Assembly: GCF_000702605.1 (NCBI RefSeq) | Contig: NZ_JNIR01000001.1 | Span: forward strand, 1,974,501 to 2,038,500 | Origin: Exiguobacterium acetylicum DSM 20416 | Lineage (GTDB): Bacteria > Bacillota > Bacilli > Exiguobacteriales > Exiguobacteriaceae | Direction: 5' to 3' | DNA length: 64,000 bases | In this document: one piece after another, positions 55,643-64,000 of the stretch | Numbering within the stretch: the first letter of the stretch is position 1 | Layout: each line of letters begins with the position of its first letter | Program-made: the position numbers and the translations under genes | The notes under the pieces: generated by a model | What the model was told of the DNA's origin: nothing | The model's database searches: none | What the model saw: only the letters and a program-made list of their open reading frames with translations

Positions 55643-57793
55643 TTACTCACTTCTTTCCTCTAACTTCTTTAATTGTATTCTTAAACTCTCAATATCTTGA
55701 ATTATACCATCCATTTCTTTCGACTTATTTAAGATATTTCTTTGATCGTATAGTTCAATTAGTTTCGCTTTAATTATAGGTTCTCCTATCTGATTAATAA
55801 ATTTTTCAATATAATTTCGATCTAAAGACTCATTTACATTATTTTTCAATAAATTATTGGCTACTTCATTAATCTTCTCTTTTGCGTATTCACCGATAAG
55901 ACCATCAGATAGGAAAAATGAATGCGAAAATAAGTCATGAATATTAGCACCTAAAGTTGCTGGTATATTTTCAAGTTCATTTTGTACAACTACGTTTCCT
56001 AAATCATCTTTTTTTAATAAAATTAAACAGTTAAAAGGAAGCTCAGACAAAATAAATGGAGAGTGTGTACTTAAAACGACTTGAATATTTTTTTCTTGTA
56101 ATTCTGAACTATCTAACATGCCTGAAAGTACACTTATTATTTTTTTTTGAAGCATAGGGTGTAATGATATTTCAGCTTCGTCTAACAAAATAAGTACATC
56201 CCTATGTTTTGAATCTTTAATTGCTAAATATAAACTTGTGCATAGATTAAGTAATTGAATTTCACCTGAGCTTAAATTTCTCCATGAAAAATGAAGGGAT
56301 TTATTTTTTCCAGATAAATCATTGTACTTGTTTACAAAATTATAAATGTTTTTATTATTAGATTTGGTTATCTTAATACGAGGAACTTTAATATTAATTA
56401 TTTTATCAATACCGACACTATTTTTATCTACTTCGAACATCTTAATTCTATGAGTATCCAAAATCATATGTTCTAGATTGACTAAAAAATCTGTTAAAAG
56501 ATATCGAATGAAGTTTGTGTAATCACTAAACAATTTCTCAACACGTTGCTTTAATTTTTTTCTTCTTTCAATTTTAAATCTTTCAGTATAATTTAAATTA
56601 GCGATTTCTTCTAAAACTATCGCAGAAAATGATTCTATTAAGGGTATAATATCTTCTATTCTCGTTAGATTATATTCTTTTATTTTTTCTTTTTCTTTGA
56701 TAATTCCCTTTATTTTTTCAAACAATATATAATCTAAATTTGAAAATAAATTTTCTACTATTATTAATAACATCATTTCTTTTGATCCGATGTCTTTTTT
56801 TGAATTCAAAATATAGTTATAAAAAATTTGTTCTCCAAAAAAGTTATTTACTTTTTTCTCAAAACGTAAATATATATTTAGTTCATCATTTAGTAATAAT
56901 AAATCATTTCTTTCTCTTAAACTCATAAAATCATATTTAATGACTATTTCTTCTGGAATTATTAAATGATCATTTACTTTGTTATTTAAAGAACTTTCGT
57001 TCAAATACCTTAGTGCGTTTTTAATTTCTTCTGATTTTAATTCATACAAATAATCTGTATTAAATCGATTCTCGCTAGAAACTCCATTAATGATTCTCAT
57101 GTCTTCCGAAAAAAGCTCTTCGTAATCTCCAAGTTTATTTATTAATGAATCTATTTTATTACCGATAGATAAATCTGTATAATCGAATTCTCTGTTTTTA
57201 TTACTTTTATAGCTTCTATTGTAGGTTTCATAGTTCCACTGATTTGTATAAAATACTAAGCTTCTTTCGTTACCTATTCTAGTTTGATTTTGTACTTCTG
57301 CGGAATTTCTTTTAATGTCTTCAATAGTTACTTTTTTAAATTGAAATTCTATATTCTCATTTCCTATATTGATATCGAGTATTATTGATTTTATTTTTGG
57401 ATTAATTTGGAAATCAGATAGTACGTATTTATTATCATTAATAACAATAGCTGAGTTCTCTTCTAATAGTTTTTCACTGTAATATATACAATAGCATTTG
57501 TCTTTTTTTTCAACTAAAACTGTTTCGAGTGGTAAAAAATTAAATCCATAAAAAAAACGACCTTTTATAGAATCTAATATTGTTGATTTTCCAACCCCAT
57601 TATTGCCAGCAATTGTTGTAATACTATTTATATTTCTCCCCCAGTAGTTATCTAAAAAATTTTTATTTTGCATAAAACTCAATGACTTATTCTTTTTATT
57701 ATAATTTACAATTAATTCATTACTAAAATTTAAATCACAATTTTTAAAATTTCTAAAACCATCAAAATAGTAGTAGACCAACAAAAAAATCAC
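55643..57793 (-). CDS. AAA/ABC-type ATPase of a Septu-like pair (PtuA-like)
   Basis: 716 residues. SMC/RecF-like ATPase with Walker A GNNGVGKST (63-71), signature LSSGE (507-511), Walker B LLDEAE (536-541) and switch LSTHSP (574-579); a long helical middle carries the coiled coil. A C-terminal coiled coil (about 680-716) may contact the nuclease. Start uncertain: GTG 57793 lies very close to AAGGG, while TTG 57784 has a better distance. Base composition is far more AT-rich than the core genome. Likely senses phage and licenses the HNH nuclease. Confidence 0.8.
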   Translation of the reverse strand: MIFLLVYYYFDGFRNFKNCDLNFSNELIVNYNKKNKSLSFMQNKNFLDNYWGRNINSITTIAGNNGVGKSTILDSIKGRFFYGFNFLPLETVLVEKKDKCYCIYYSEKLLEENSAIVINDNKYVLSDFQINPKIKSIILDINIGNENIEFQFKKVTIEDIKRNSAEVQNQTRIGNERSLVFYTNQWNYETYNRSYKSNKNREFDYTDLSIGNKIDSLINKLGDYEELFSEDMRIINGVSSENRFNTDYLYELKSEEIKNALRYLNESSLNNKVNDHLIIPEEIVIKYDFMSLRERNDLLLLNDELNIYLRFEKKVNNFFGEQIFYNYILNSKKDIGSKEMMLLIIVENLFSNLDYILFEKIKGIIKEKEKIKEYNLTRIEDIIPLIESFSAIVLEEIANLNYTERFKIERRKKLKQRVEKLFSDYTNFIRYLLTDFLVNLEHMILDTHRIKMFEVDKNSVGIDKIINIKVPRIKITKSNNKNIYNFVNKYNDLSGKNKSLHFSWRNLSSGEIQLLNLCTSLYLAIKDSKHRDVLILLDEAEISLHPMLQKKIISVLSGMLDSSELQEKNIQVVLSTHSPFILSELPFNCLILLKKDDLGNVVVQNELENIPATLGANIHDLFSHSFFLSDGLIGEYAKEKINEVANNLLKNNVNESLDRNYIEKFINQIGEPIIKAKLIELYDQRNILNKSKEMDGIIQDIESLRIQLKKLEERSE

Positions 57794-58083
57794 ACCCTTA
57801 ATTAATTTAAAGTAATTGTTAGTATAAACAAAGAAAGTGCCTAATTCTCAAGTGGAGAAATGGCACGTTTTTTAATATAGTGATTTCATCGCATGAAAAC
57901 AATTAGTATTCAATCTACAAAAAGAAAAACTTATTATATCAACTTATTAAAGGCTTTTTCTAGCTTGAAATTAGCTCTTATAGAGAAATTAATAAGGTTT
58001 GATAGAATATCTTTATAAAGACTAGATTAATAAAAATTTACTTGTCATACAGTATGCCAGATACAATTATTTATACTATATTT
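57794..58083. other. 290-bp AT-rich gap between the two defence operons
   Basis: Contains one terminator hairpin (57836-57872) and otherwise no gene. It should hold the promoter of the ATPase-HNH operon, but AT-richness makes any -35/-10 call unreliable. Confidence 0.5.
57836..57872. terminator. terminator of the Gabija operon
   Basis: GTGCC-ATTTCTC and GAGAATTA-GGCAC pair; T-rich tracts follow on both strands (TTTCTTTG minus, GTTTTTTAA plus). It separates the two minus-strand defence operons. Confidence 0.65.
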
Positions 58084-59934
58084 TTAATCAAATCCTATAT
58101 ATTTTTCGTCTACTACACCGGATTCTTTTAACATCTGATATAGGATTGAAATTTTAGAATTAGTACGGTTAATTCCGAATCGATTTTCAGAAAACGTAAA
58201 AAATAGGTATCTTTTCGATCGAGAAAGCCCTACAAAAAACGTACATGTATCCTCATCTTTTTGACTAGAAAAACTCCAAAAAGAATTATCATCAAATCCC
58301 ACAAAAAATACCACATCAAATTCCAACCCCTTACTTTTATGAATTGTCATTATAGGAATTGAATCGTGACCTTCAAATGAATTAATTGCCTCTAGCCAAT
58401 TATTTGTTGATAAATAATACTGATATAAATAATCTGATAAATCCTCTTGTAATTTATTAATGTATTGACCTTGTGAATACTGTACATAGTGTTTTTTTAT
58501 TTTATTTAGATCATAAAAATTTATTATTTCGCTTAATAGTTTTGTTAGTTCCTGATGATCATTTAAGTCATTTAATCTTATTTTTATATCTTTCAACATT
58601 AATTTAAGTTGTTTTCTCAATTTGTCAATAATAATAGGATTGAATGTGCTTGATTTACCTTCAAAGAAAATTTTTGCGTCCCATATAAATATCCATGCAT
58701 CACTATCTTTAACATTGAGAGCAGCCTTTAGTGTATTAATAATCAATAAAACTATATCTTCTTTTAACAATTCTTGGAAATTAACTTCATTTCGAGCCTG
58801 AATATTTACATTATCTAATACCCTAACTATATCATCACAAAATTGTTGAACATTTTGTTTAACTATAATACAAATATCTCTATATTCAATTTTCATCTCA
58901 TCTACTACTTGCCTTATTTTTTCAGCAATATGTTCTGCTTCAGTAATAGAATCTTTGAAGTACCACGTTTCAGCAACTCCTTCATTTTCAGACCATTTAG
59001 AATTTGAAATAGGAGCAAATGGTTCATCTTGAAGATAATTATTAACTATTTTCTGTATCTCTAATAACCTTGGAGCTGATCTATGATTCATTAATAGCGT
59101 ATATTCTCGTGAATTAAAGTCTCTCTTATACGCATCGAATACATCTACTTTAGCCCCAGCCCACATCATTATTCGTTGTCTGTTATCACCAACAGCAGTA
59201 ATTGAAGTTAATGAATTATGAAAACAAACTTTAATTAAGGCATACTGCACCTTCGTTGTATCTTGAAACTCATCTAAAAACACGTGAGAATAGGTCTTTC
59301 TTAATGATTTAAGAATCAACGGATTAGTTTCTAAAATACGAATTGCTAAAATAGATATCATCTGAAAACTTAAAGTTGGTTTTATATCTTCATCACCTTT
59401 AAGTAATTTACTCCAAACGTCTTTATAAACCCCTGACATGTTCTCTACTCTTGTGCTAGTTAAATTATCAATATACTGTTTCTTTATTTTATTGTTAAAT
59501 AAATTTACTTTACACTTTGAAAAGGCTTGAATAATTTCATTCTGATTTGTAGCTATCTGATAATTTGGATCTGGTCTGAATTCATCAGATAATGCATATA
59601 GGAATCTATCTAATATGCTTTTAGCAAAAGAATCAAAAGTTTGTGATATAAATCTCGATTCAAATTTTTTAGATAATCTAAGTTTTATTCTTTCCTTTAA
59701 ATTTACTGCTGCATCCTTTTTAAAGCTTATCGCTAAAATTTTATGTGGATTTACACAGCTTTTCGTTTCTAATAAAAAACAAGCTTTTTGAGCTAATAGT
59801 TCTGTTTTACCTGCTCCTGGTCCTGCAACAACTAAAGAGTTATTTAACTCCTTCAAGGCATTCAAAGCTGCTGGTTCTAGTACTAATCCACCACTTGATT
59901 TCCATTCACTAGTTAGTTCCACTATGTTACTCAT
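58084..59934 (-). CDS. gajB: Gabija protein GajB (UvrD/Rep-like helicase)
   Basis: 616-residue superfamily 1A helicase: motif I AGPGAGKT (37-44), Ia SFKKDAAVNLKER (70-82), motif II LDEFQD (220-225), III VGDNRQRIMMWAG (248-260), V MTIHKSKGLEFD (about 530) and VI VGLSRSKRYL near the end. It follows a GajA-type gene with a 4-bp overlap, the Gabija order. As I recall, prototype GajB is about 490 residues, so this one is longer. In Gabija it senses DNA ends and works with the GajA nuclease. Confidence 0.9.
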   Translation of the reverse strand: MSNIVELTSEWKSSGGLVLEPAALNALKELNNSLVVAGPGAGKTELLAQKACFLLETKSCVNPHKILAISFKKDAAVNLKERIKLRLSKKFESRFISQTFDSFAKSILDRFLYALSDEFRPDPNYQIATNQNEIIQAFSKCKVNLFNNKIKKQYIDNLTSTRVENMSGVYKDVWSKLLKGDEDIKPTLSFQMISILAIRILETNPLILKSLRKTYSHVFLDEFQDTTKVQYALIKVCFHNSLTSITAVGDNRQRIMMWAGAKVDVFDAYKRDFNSREYTLLMNHRSAPRLLEIQKIVNNYLQDEPFAPISNSKWSENEGVAETWYFKDSITEAEHIAEKIRQVVDEMKIEYRDICIIVKQNVQQFCDDIVRVLDNVNIQARNEVNFQELLKEDIVLLIINTLKAALNVKDSDAWIFIWDAKIFFEGKSSTFNPIIIDKLRKQLKLMLKDIKIRLNDLNDHQELTKLLSEIINFYDLNKIKKHYVQYSQGQYINKLQEDLSDYLYQYYLSTNNWLEAINSFEGHDSIPIMTIHKSKGLEFDVVFFVGFDDNSFWSFSSQKDEDTCTFFVGLSRSKRYLFFTFSENRFGINRTNSKISILYQMLKESGVVDEKYIGFD

Positions 59935-61964
59935 TCCTTAATATTTAGGAGTAATTTTACTTTTTCAGCTAGATTTTTAAAAACATAAGGAGTATTCGCT
60001 TTTAATATATCTTCGGTTATATTATTTAATGCTTGTAAATGTGTTACTGGTTTTCCTCTAGTTAAAAAGAAATAACTATACCAGATCATCAGTTCTTTCT
60101 GTTCTTGAGTATAAGAATATCCATCACTACCATTTTTCTTTAAAGTTCTTTTTACATCACTATCAATACGATCTTGATATTCTGTAGATTTCTTTTCTTG
60201 TTCACTTAATTCATAAATTCTTTTTTGTTTCTTTTCTCCATCTAACTTAATTAAAGGACCTTCATTTTTATCTAGAATTTCTAAATATGCATCCTTATAT
60301 TTTTCAAGCATTAAAAAATCAATATCTATCGGATTAGAAAAGTATACATTATACTCTTCTAAAAATTGTATCCATTCATCGATATGTTCATACTCAGTCA
60401 ACAAATGCATATCATCTAATTCTTCTTCTGTTAGTATTCTATCGTCCGAAGTATTAAGTAATTTATCTCTGTCCGCTCCATTTTCCAATAGTTGTTTTAT
60501 TACATACTTTATTCTTCCCCAACCGCCGCCTTCTCTTTCTCTATCTAAATCTAATAATGTAATATGAGGGATACTCAATTGATTCAATAACTTCCAAAAA
60601 TGATTAACATGTCGTCCACCTAAAGGAACTACTGATGTAGCAACTGTATCAAGGTCATCCATATATAATTCTAGAAATTTTGGTATTAATATTTCCTCAC
60701 TATCGCCTTCTCCTAATATAACTAATGATGAAAAATACAATTCTGGGTAAGCTTTAATTGCTTCTTTTACATATTTATATGATTCATCTTGCTTTTCAGG
60801 CAGTACAATCTCTTTAGCAATAGTTTTTCCATTCTCAATTCTTAAATAGCGTATTTCTGTAGGATCTATACGTTTAATAATTGATGGACTGTGAGAAGTT
60901 AACATTACTTGAGAATTACTTCTACTGCGTATATTATTTAAATTCTTTATAACCTTACCTAATAAATGGGGACTAACATGATTTTCTGGCTCCTCAACTA
61001 AAATAAGTGTCAACGCTGGCGGATCAATATTTAATATTCGTTCTTCTTCAGAAATTTTGTTTTTAATTTCTCTTATTGCTGCATTTTCTATTTCTAATAG
61101 TGAATCTATTAATGTTAAGTAAAATAAAGACTTTAAACCATCTCCTAATTCATCCACTCTAAATGCTTTTTCGGTATGTGCAGGTGTAAACTCCACTTCT
61201 AGCTTTTTTAATATATTTTCTAAATCGCTACTGCCAAACTTTATATTAGCTTCATTGTATCTAGAATCATTATGGTAGTTTTTCCATTGTGTAGAAATCA
61301 CATCTTTTACTTTCGATATTCCAGATTGCTTAGCTACCTCATTATCTAGTTCATCGATTTTATTATTTATCTTTACTTTGTCAGACTCTTTCCAATTTAT
61401 TTGATTTAGAATTCTCCATAATATAGTTCCATTAGCATTTTTCAATTGTTCCGAGGGGTTTCTAACTGCTGGAATATAAATAACTTGTATCTTATCTCTA
61501 TCATGGGCTGAAATCGGTTTAAGTCCATTTTCCCCTCTATTAACAACATAATGGTACTTATAATCTATTATTCCTTCAGGAGAGCTCCCTTTCTCATAAC
61601 TCGCATCTAAGCGTATAACAATATATGGATCACCGTTAGGTTGTTCTACTCTAAAGCTTTCAAAATACTGCGCTATTCCGTAATCATCTTCATCTAATCC
61701 TTCATTATCCTCATCAAAAAATTCAAAATAAGCTTCTATATAAAATTCACTTCTTGTTATTTCGTCTGCAGTTTTTTCTAAAGGAATATGAAAATCTGAT
61801 TTAGTTACTTTAGAGTTTCCAAACATTTTTTGAAGTGAACTCAATACAGTAGTTTTACCTGAACTATTATGACCTATAAAGGCCGTTAAATCTGAAATAT
61901 GAATTACTGTATCAGTTGGTCCAAAACTGCGGTAATTGTTAAAAATTATTTTAGTTAATTTCAT
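59931..61964 (-). CDS. gajA: Gabija protein GajA (OLD-family ATPase-TOPRIM nuclease)
   Basis: 677 residues. N-terminal ABC-type ATPase: Walker A GHNSSGKT (31-38), Walker B LILVEEPENH (320-329), switch LTSHSP (355-360). C-terminal TOPRIM nuclease: LGEGDSEE with Glu 419 and DLD (472-474), both catalytic patterns intact. Class 2 OLD protein by its helicase partner. The prototype is about 580 residues, so roughly 100 extra residues lie in the C-terminal part. AGAAAGGG lies 7 nt before the ATG. Nicks phage DNA when nucleotides are depleted, as known for Gabija. Confidence 0.92.
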   Translation of the reverse strand: MKLTKIIFNNYRSFGPTDTVIHISDLTAFIGHNSSGKTTVLSSLQKMFGNSKVTKSDFHIPLEKTADEITRSEFYIEAYFEFFDEDNEGLDEDDYGIAQYFESFRVEQPNGDPYIVIRLDASYEKGSSPEGIIDYKYHYVVNRGENGLKPISAHDRDKIQVIYIPAVRNPSEQLKNANGTILWRILNQINWKESDKVKINNKIDELDNEVAKQSGISKVKDVISTQWKNYHNDSRYNEANIKFGSSDLENILKKLEVEFTPAHTEKAFRVDELGDGLKSLFYLTLIDSLLEIENAAIREIKNKISEEERILNIDPPALTLILVEEPENHVSPHLLGKVIKNLNNIRSRSNSQVMLTSHSPSIIKRIDPTEIRYLRIENGKTIAKEIVLPEKQDESYKYVKEAIKAYPELYFSSLVILGEGDSEEILIPKFLELYMDDLDTVATSVVPLGGRHVNHFWKLLNQLSIPHITLLDLDREREGGGWGRIKYVIKQLLENGADRDKLLNTSDDRILTEEELDDMHLLTEYEHIDEWIQFLEEYNVYFSNPIDIDFLMLEKYKDAYLEILDKNEGPLIKLDGEKKQKRIYELSEQEKKSTEYQDRIDSDVKRTLKKNGSDGYSYTQEQKELMIWYSYFFLTRGKPVTHLQALNNITEDILKANTPYVFKNLAEKVKLLLNIKE

Positions 61965-62305
61965 ATAAATCCCTTTCTATTTATAAATATTTAGATTTAA
62001 AAGATGGTACTCAGAAATGATTTTTTATAAACTCAATGAAATTAATTTCTTTGATTATTTTTTGGATAGTTTTTTTGTATTCTATTACTATAAATTGATA
62101 ATCAAATTTTAATAAATTTTATAAAAACTATTTTGAAATTTTCAGGTATCTCTTCTTTTGAATTTCTATATAAATTTATTTTAGTCTTTTTTATCTAACA
62201 CTAAAATTATCATATTAAACAAAGCAAATGTAAATAAATATACAGAAATCCTAAATATGTATATATTCAAATTATGAAAGTTGAAAAATATTACTAGAAA
62301 TTAAA
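61965..62305. other. 341-bp AT-rich gap upstream of gajA
   Basis: About four-fifths A/T, no open frame of note. It must hold the gajA promoter, but several equal candidates exist and none stands out. No integrase, tRNA fragment or direct repeat of the ssrA 3' end was found in it. Confidence 0.5.
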
Positions 62306-62356
62306 ATAAAAAAAGTGCCATAAATGTTGATATGTCAACATTTATAGCACTTTTTG
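62306..62356 (-). terminator. terminator of ssrA
   Basis: A long stem (AAAAAGTGC-ATAAATGTTGA with TCAACATTTAT-GCACTTTTT, one mismatch) with a short loop and T run on the minus strand, 23 nt after the tmRNA 3' end. A smaller GAAATC/GATTTC hairpin lies between. Confidence 0.88.
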
Positions 62357-62378
62357 AAATCCTTAAGATTTCAGGGTA

Positions 62379-62735
62379 TGGAGACGGTGGGAGTCGAACC
62401 CACGTCCGAAGGCATCGTATACTTAAGCTTCTACGTGTGTAGTCAATTTATTGGGATCTCGTCGTCAGGCTGCCAATTGACAGGCGTCCGTCCGACCAGT
62501 CTGATTCCATCTCTTCTCTTTCCCTCCAGACGGAAGGGTCCAAGCGTAGCCTGTTTAAAGTGAGACCCTAGAAATCAGCCGACCAGGCGACGGCTGCTAG
62601 GATCCGTAGCGGCAATTAAGCTGCTGCGAGTTGTGTGTTAGTTTTGCCAGTTATGGCTGGTGCGTTTTAACGAGGCCGACCCCTCGACACGCCACAGAAG
62701 ACCGAACTACCCCCGTCGAATCCGTAACGTCCCCA
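62379..62735 (-). ncRNA. ssrA: transfer-messenger RNA (tmRNA)
   Basis: Ribosome-rescue RNA. The 5' end GGGGACGTTACGGATTCGAC and the 3' T-arm GTTCGACTCCCACC are diagnostic. The acceptor stem pairs GGGGACG (62729-62735) with CGTCTCC (62380-62386), discriminator A at 62379; CCA does not seem to be encoded, as TAC follows. The tag frame at 62616-62648 reads GKTNTQLAAA and stops with TAA. Its 3' end faces the AT-rich defence island. Confidence 0.97.
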
Positions 62736-62767
62736 AGATAATAAATTGGGGCTTTCCGAATACTAGT

Positions 62768-62796
62768 ATTCTAGCAGAAAAGTGTTACGGGTTCAA
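62768..62796 (-). promoter_or_regulatory. ssrA promoter
   Basis: Minus strand TTGAAC (62791-62796), 17-bp spacer, TAGAAT (62768-62773). It overlaps the end of smpB. Transcription should start near 62761, so the 5' end needs processing. Confidence 0.78.
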
Positions 62797-63263
62797 TACT
62801 TTTGCTTATCGCGTAGTGCCCGGTCGATATCACGCTTCGCATCCTTCTTCTTGAGGTCGTCGCGTTTATCGAATTTCTTCTTCCCGCGTCCGAGTCCAAT
62901 CAAGCATTTCGCATACCCATTCTTAATGTAGACTTTGAGCGGCACGATCGTATAACCGTCGCGCGAGACCGCCCCGATCAAGTTCGCGATCTGTTTCTTG
63001 TGCAGCAACAGCTTCCGTGGGCGGAGCTGCTCATGGTTGTACCGGTTGCCCTGTTCGAAGTGGGCGATGTTCGAGTTCCAAAGAATCGCTTCTCCCCCAT
63101 CGAACCGGACGAACGCGTCCCCGATACTGATTTTTCCTTTACGGACCGATTTGATCTCCGTTCCCGTCAGGACGAGACCGGCTTCAATCGTATCCTCGAT
63201 CGCATAATCGAACGAGGCCCGTTTGTTGTTCGCTAAGACTTTCGAATCTGTTCCCTTTGGCAT
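62793..63263 (-). CDS. smpB: SsrA-binding protein SmpB
   Basis: 156 residues, the partner of tmRNA in trans-translation. Opening [34 protein letters not shown], the GDAFVRF block and the basic C-terminal tail ([29 protein letters not shown]) match. ATG 63263 has GTGGTG 7 nt upstream. Between rnr and ssrA as in Bacillus. Confidence 0.97.
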   Translation of the reverse strand: MPKGTDSKVLANNKRASFDYAIEDTIEAGLVLTGTEIKSVRKGKISIGDAFVRFDGGEAILWNSNIAHFEQGNRYNHEQLRPRKLLLHKKQIANLIGAVSRDGYTIVPLKVYIKNGYAKCLIGLGRGKKKFDKRDDLKKKDAKRDIDRALRDKQKY

Positions 63264-63295
63264 GTTCATTCACCACATTTCCGATGCGGAAGCGC

Positions 63296-64000
63296 TTATT
63301 TGCGCTTCCGTTTCTTATTCGAGACCGCCTTATGGAATGGCGGTTTATCCTTTTTGTCTTTCAACGCGAAGCCTTTGCCTTTCGACTGGTCCTTCGACTT
63401 GCCCGGACGTTTTGACTTGCCACGCCGATCGTCTTTCTTCTTGTCGTCACGTTTTTGTCCCGGACGTCCGCCGCTTGAGCGGATCGTCTTCGACTCGAAC
63501 CGTTTCTTCGGTTGCCGTTCTGGCATCCCGACGACACTGAAGTCAATCGTCCGTTCATCGATGTTGACGTTCGTGACCTTAATCTCGACGACGTCACCAA
63601 TTCGGAACTGTTGCTTCGTCCGCTCACCGATCAGCTGGTAGTTCGCTTCATCGTAGCGGTAGAAGTCATCCGTCATCGCCTGGATATGGACGAGTCCTTC
63701 GATCGTGTTCGGCAATTCGACGAACATCCCGAAGTTTGTGACGCCACTGACGACACCTTCAAACGTCTCGCCGATGTGTTGCTCCATATACTCGGCTTTC
63801 TTCAAGGCGTTCGTTTCACGCTCCGCATCAACGGCGCGACGCTCGCGTTTCGACGAATGATCGGCGATCTCAGGTAAGATTTCCGAGTAACGGTCTTGCG
63901 TCTTTTGCGATTTGTCATTGTAGATGACATATTCACGCAACAGACGGTGAACCATTAAGTCTGGGTAACGACGAATCGGCGACGTGAAGTGCGTGTAGTA
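63296..64000 (-). CDS. rnr: ribonuclease R, 3' part (5' end beyond the window)
   Basis: The open frame runs off the right edge. The visible 234 residues start in the catalytic domain end ([21 protein letters not shown]), then the S1 domain ([21 protein letters not shown], from about 80), and a long basic, low-complexity tail rich in Lys, Arg and Asp. 3'-5' exoribonuclease that degrades structured and tmRNA-tagged messages. A GC-rich hairpin CGGAAGCGC/GCGCTTCCG overlaps the stop. Confidence 0.96.
   Translation of the reverse strand, partial: YYTHFTSPIRRYPDLMVHRLLREYVIYNDKSQKTQDRYSEILPEIADHSSKRERRAVDAERETNALKKAEYMEQHIGETFEGVVSGVTNFGMFVELPNTIEGLVHIQAMTDDFYRYDEANYQLIGERTKQQFRIGDVVEIKVTNVNIDERTIDFSVVGMPERQPKKRFESKTIRSSGGRPGQKRDDKKKDDRRGKSKRPGKSKDQSKGKGFALKDKKDKPPFHKAVSNKKRKRK

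Noticed and set aside
62354-62563. Plus-strand open frame beginning over the tmRNA 3' part
   Set aside because: It is antisense to ssrA; the RNA signature is decisive.

Overview
The window reads as chromosome from a low-to-moderate-GC Firmicute of the order Bacillales. Gene content and order match Bacillus subtilis neighbourhoods (yumC, yutJ, yuzB, yuzD, yutI, yutF, yutE, yutD, lipA, yunD, yunF; sufCDSUB; metNPQ; gcvH next to fadNAE; rnr-smpB-ssrA). Gene style and spacing make me think of Exiguobacterium, but that is recollection, not proof. Most genes are core metabolism with strong AGGAGG-type ribosome sites and hairpin/U-tract terminators.

Layout: 0-12.5 kb holds redox and Fe-S genes (a truncated type II NADH dehydrogenase with a Rex-like site, ferredoxin-NADP reductase, an A-type Fe-S carrier, YutJ, NifU-like YutI), an FMN riboswitch with riboflavin transporter ribU, glpX and lipoyl synthase. 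12.5-17 kb has a nucleotidase, a DUF72 protein, an acyltransferase and a RibD-C protein. 17-22.3 kb is the SUF Fe-S assembly operon. 22.3-29.7 kb is sulfur/methionine metabolism: SAM riboswitch plus metNPQ, and yrrT-luxS-mccA-mccB. About 29.77-30.1 kb holds an independently transcribed structured RNA of unknown identity (6S-like fold). 30.2-37.4 kb holds gcvH and the FadR-type fadN-fadA-fadE beta-oxidation operon. In that operon fadA is interrupted by a one-base frameshift, exactly at a dnaX-like A AAA AAG heptamer. 37.5-43 kb is mixed, with an AT-rich orphan gene. 43-50.7 kb is a complete histidine operon hisZGDCBHAFIE with divergent PHP histidinol phosphatase hisJ. 51.7-53.5 kb is the ribulose-monophosphate formaldehyde detoxification pair hxlAB with divergent hxlR.

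54.1-62.3 kb is a strongly AT-rich accessory island on the minus strand. It carries two defence-type operons: an ATPase plus HNH nuclease pair resembling Septu (PtuAB), and a Gabija system (GajA OLD-family nuclease, GajB UvrD-like helicase). It ends directly at the 3' end of the tmRNA gene ssrA, a known integration hot spot, followed by smpB and the 3' part of rnr. The island is the best candidate for an exciting system here. The Gabija assignment is firm; the ATPase-HNH pair is only Septu-like by architecture.

Functional links: sulfur from cysteine feeds SufS/SufU; Fe-S proteins (LipA and others) depend on SUF; LipA makes the lipoyl group that GcvH carries; LuxS, YrrT and MccAB recycle methyl-cycle products to cysteine; SmpB and tmRNA rescue ribosomes with RNase R.
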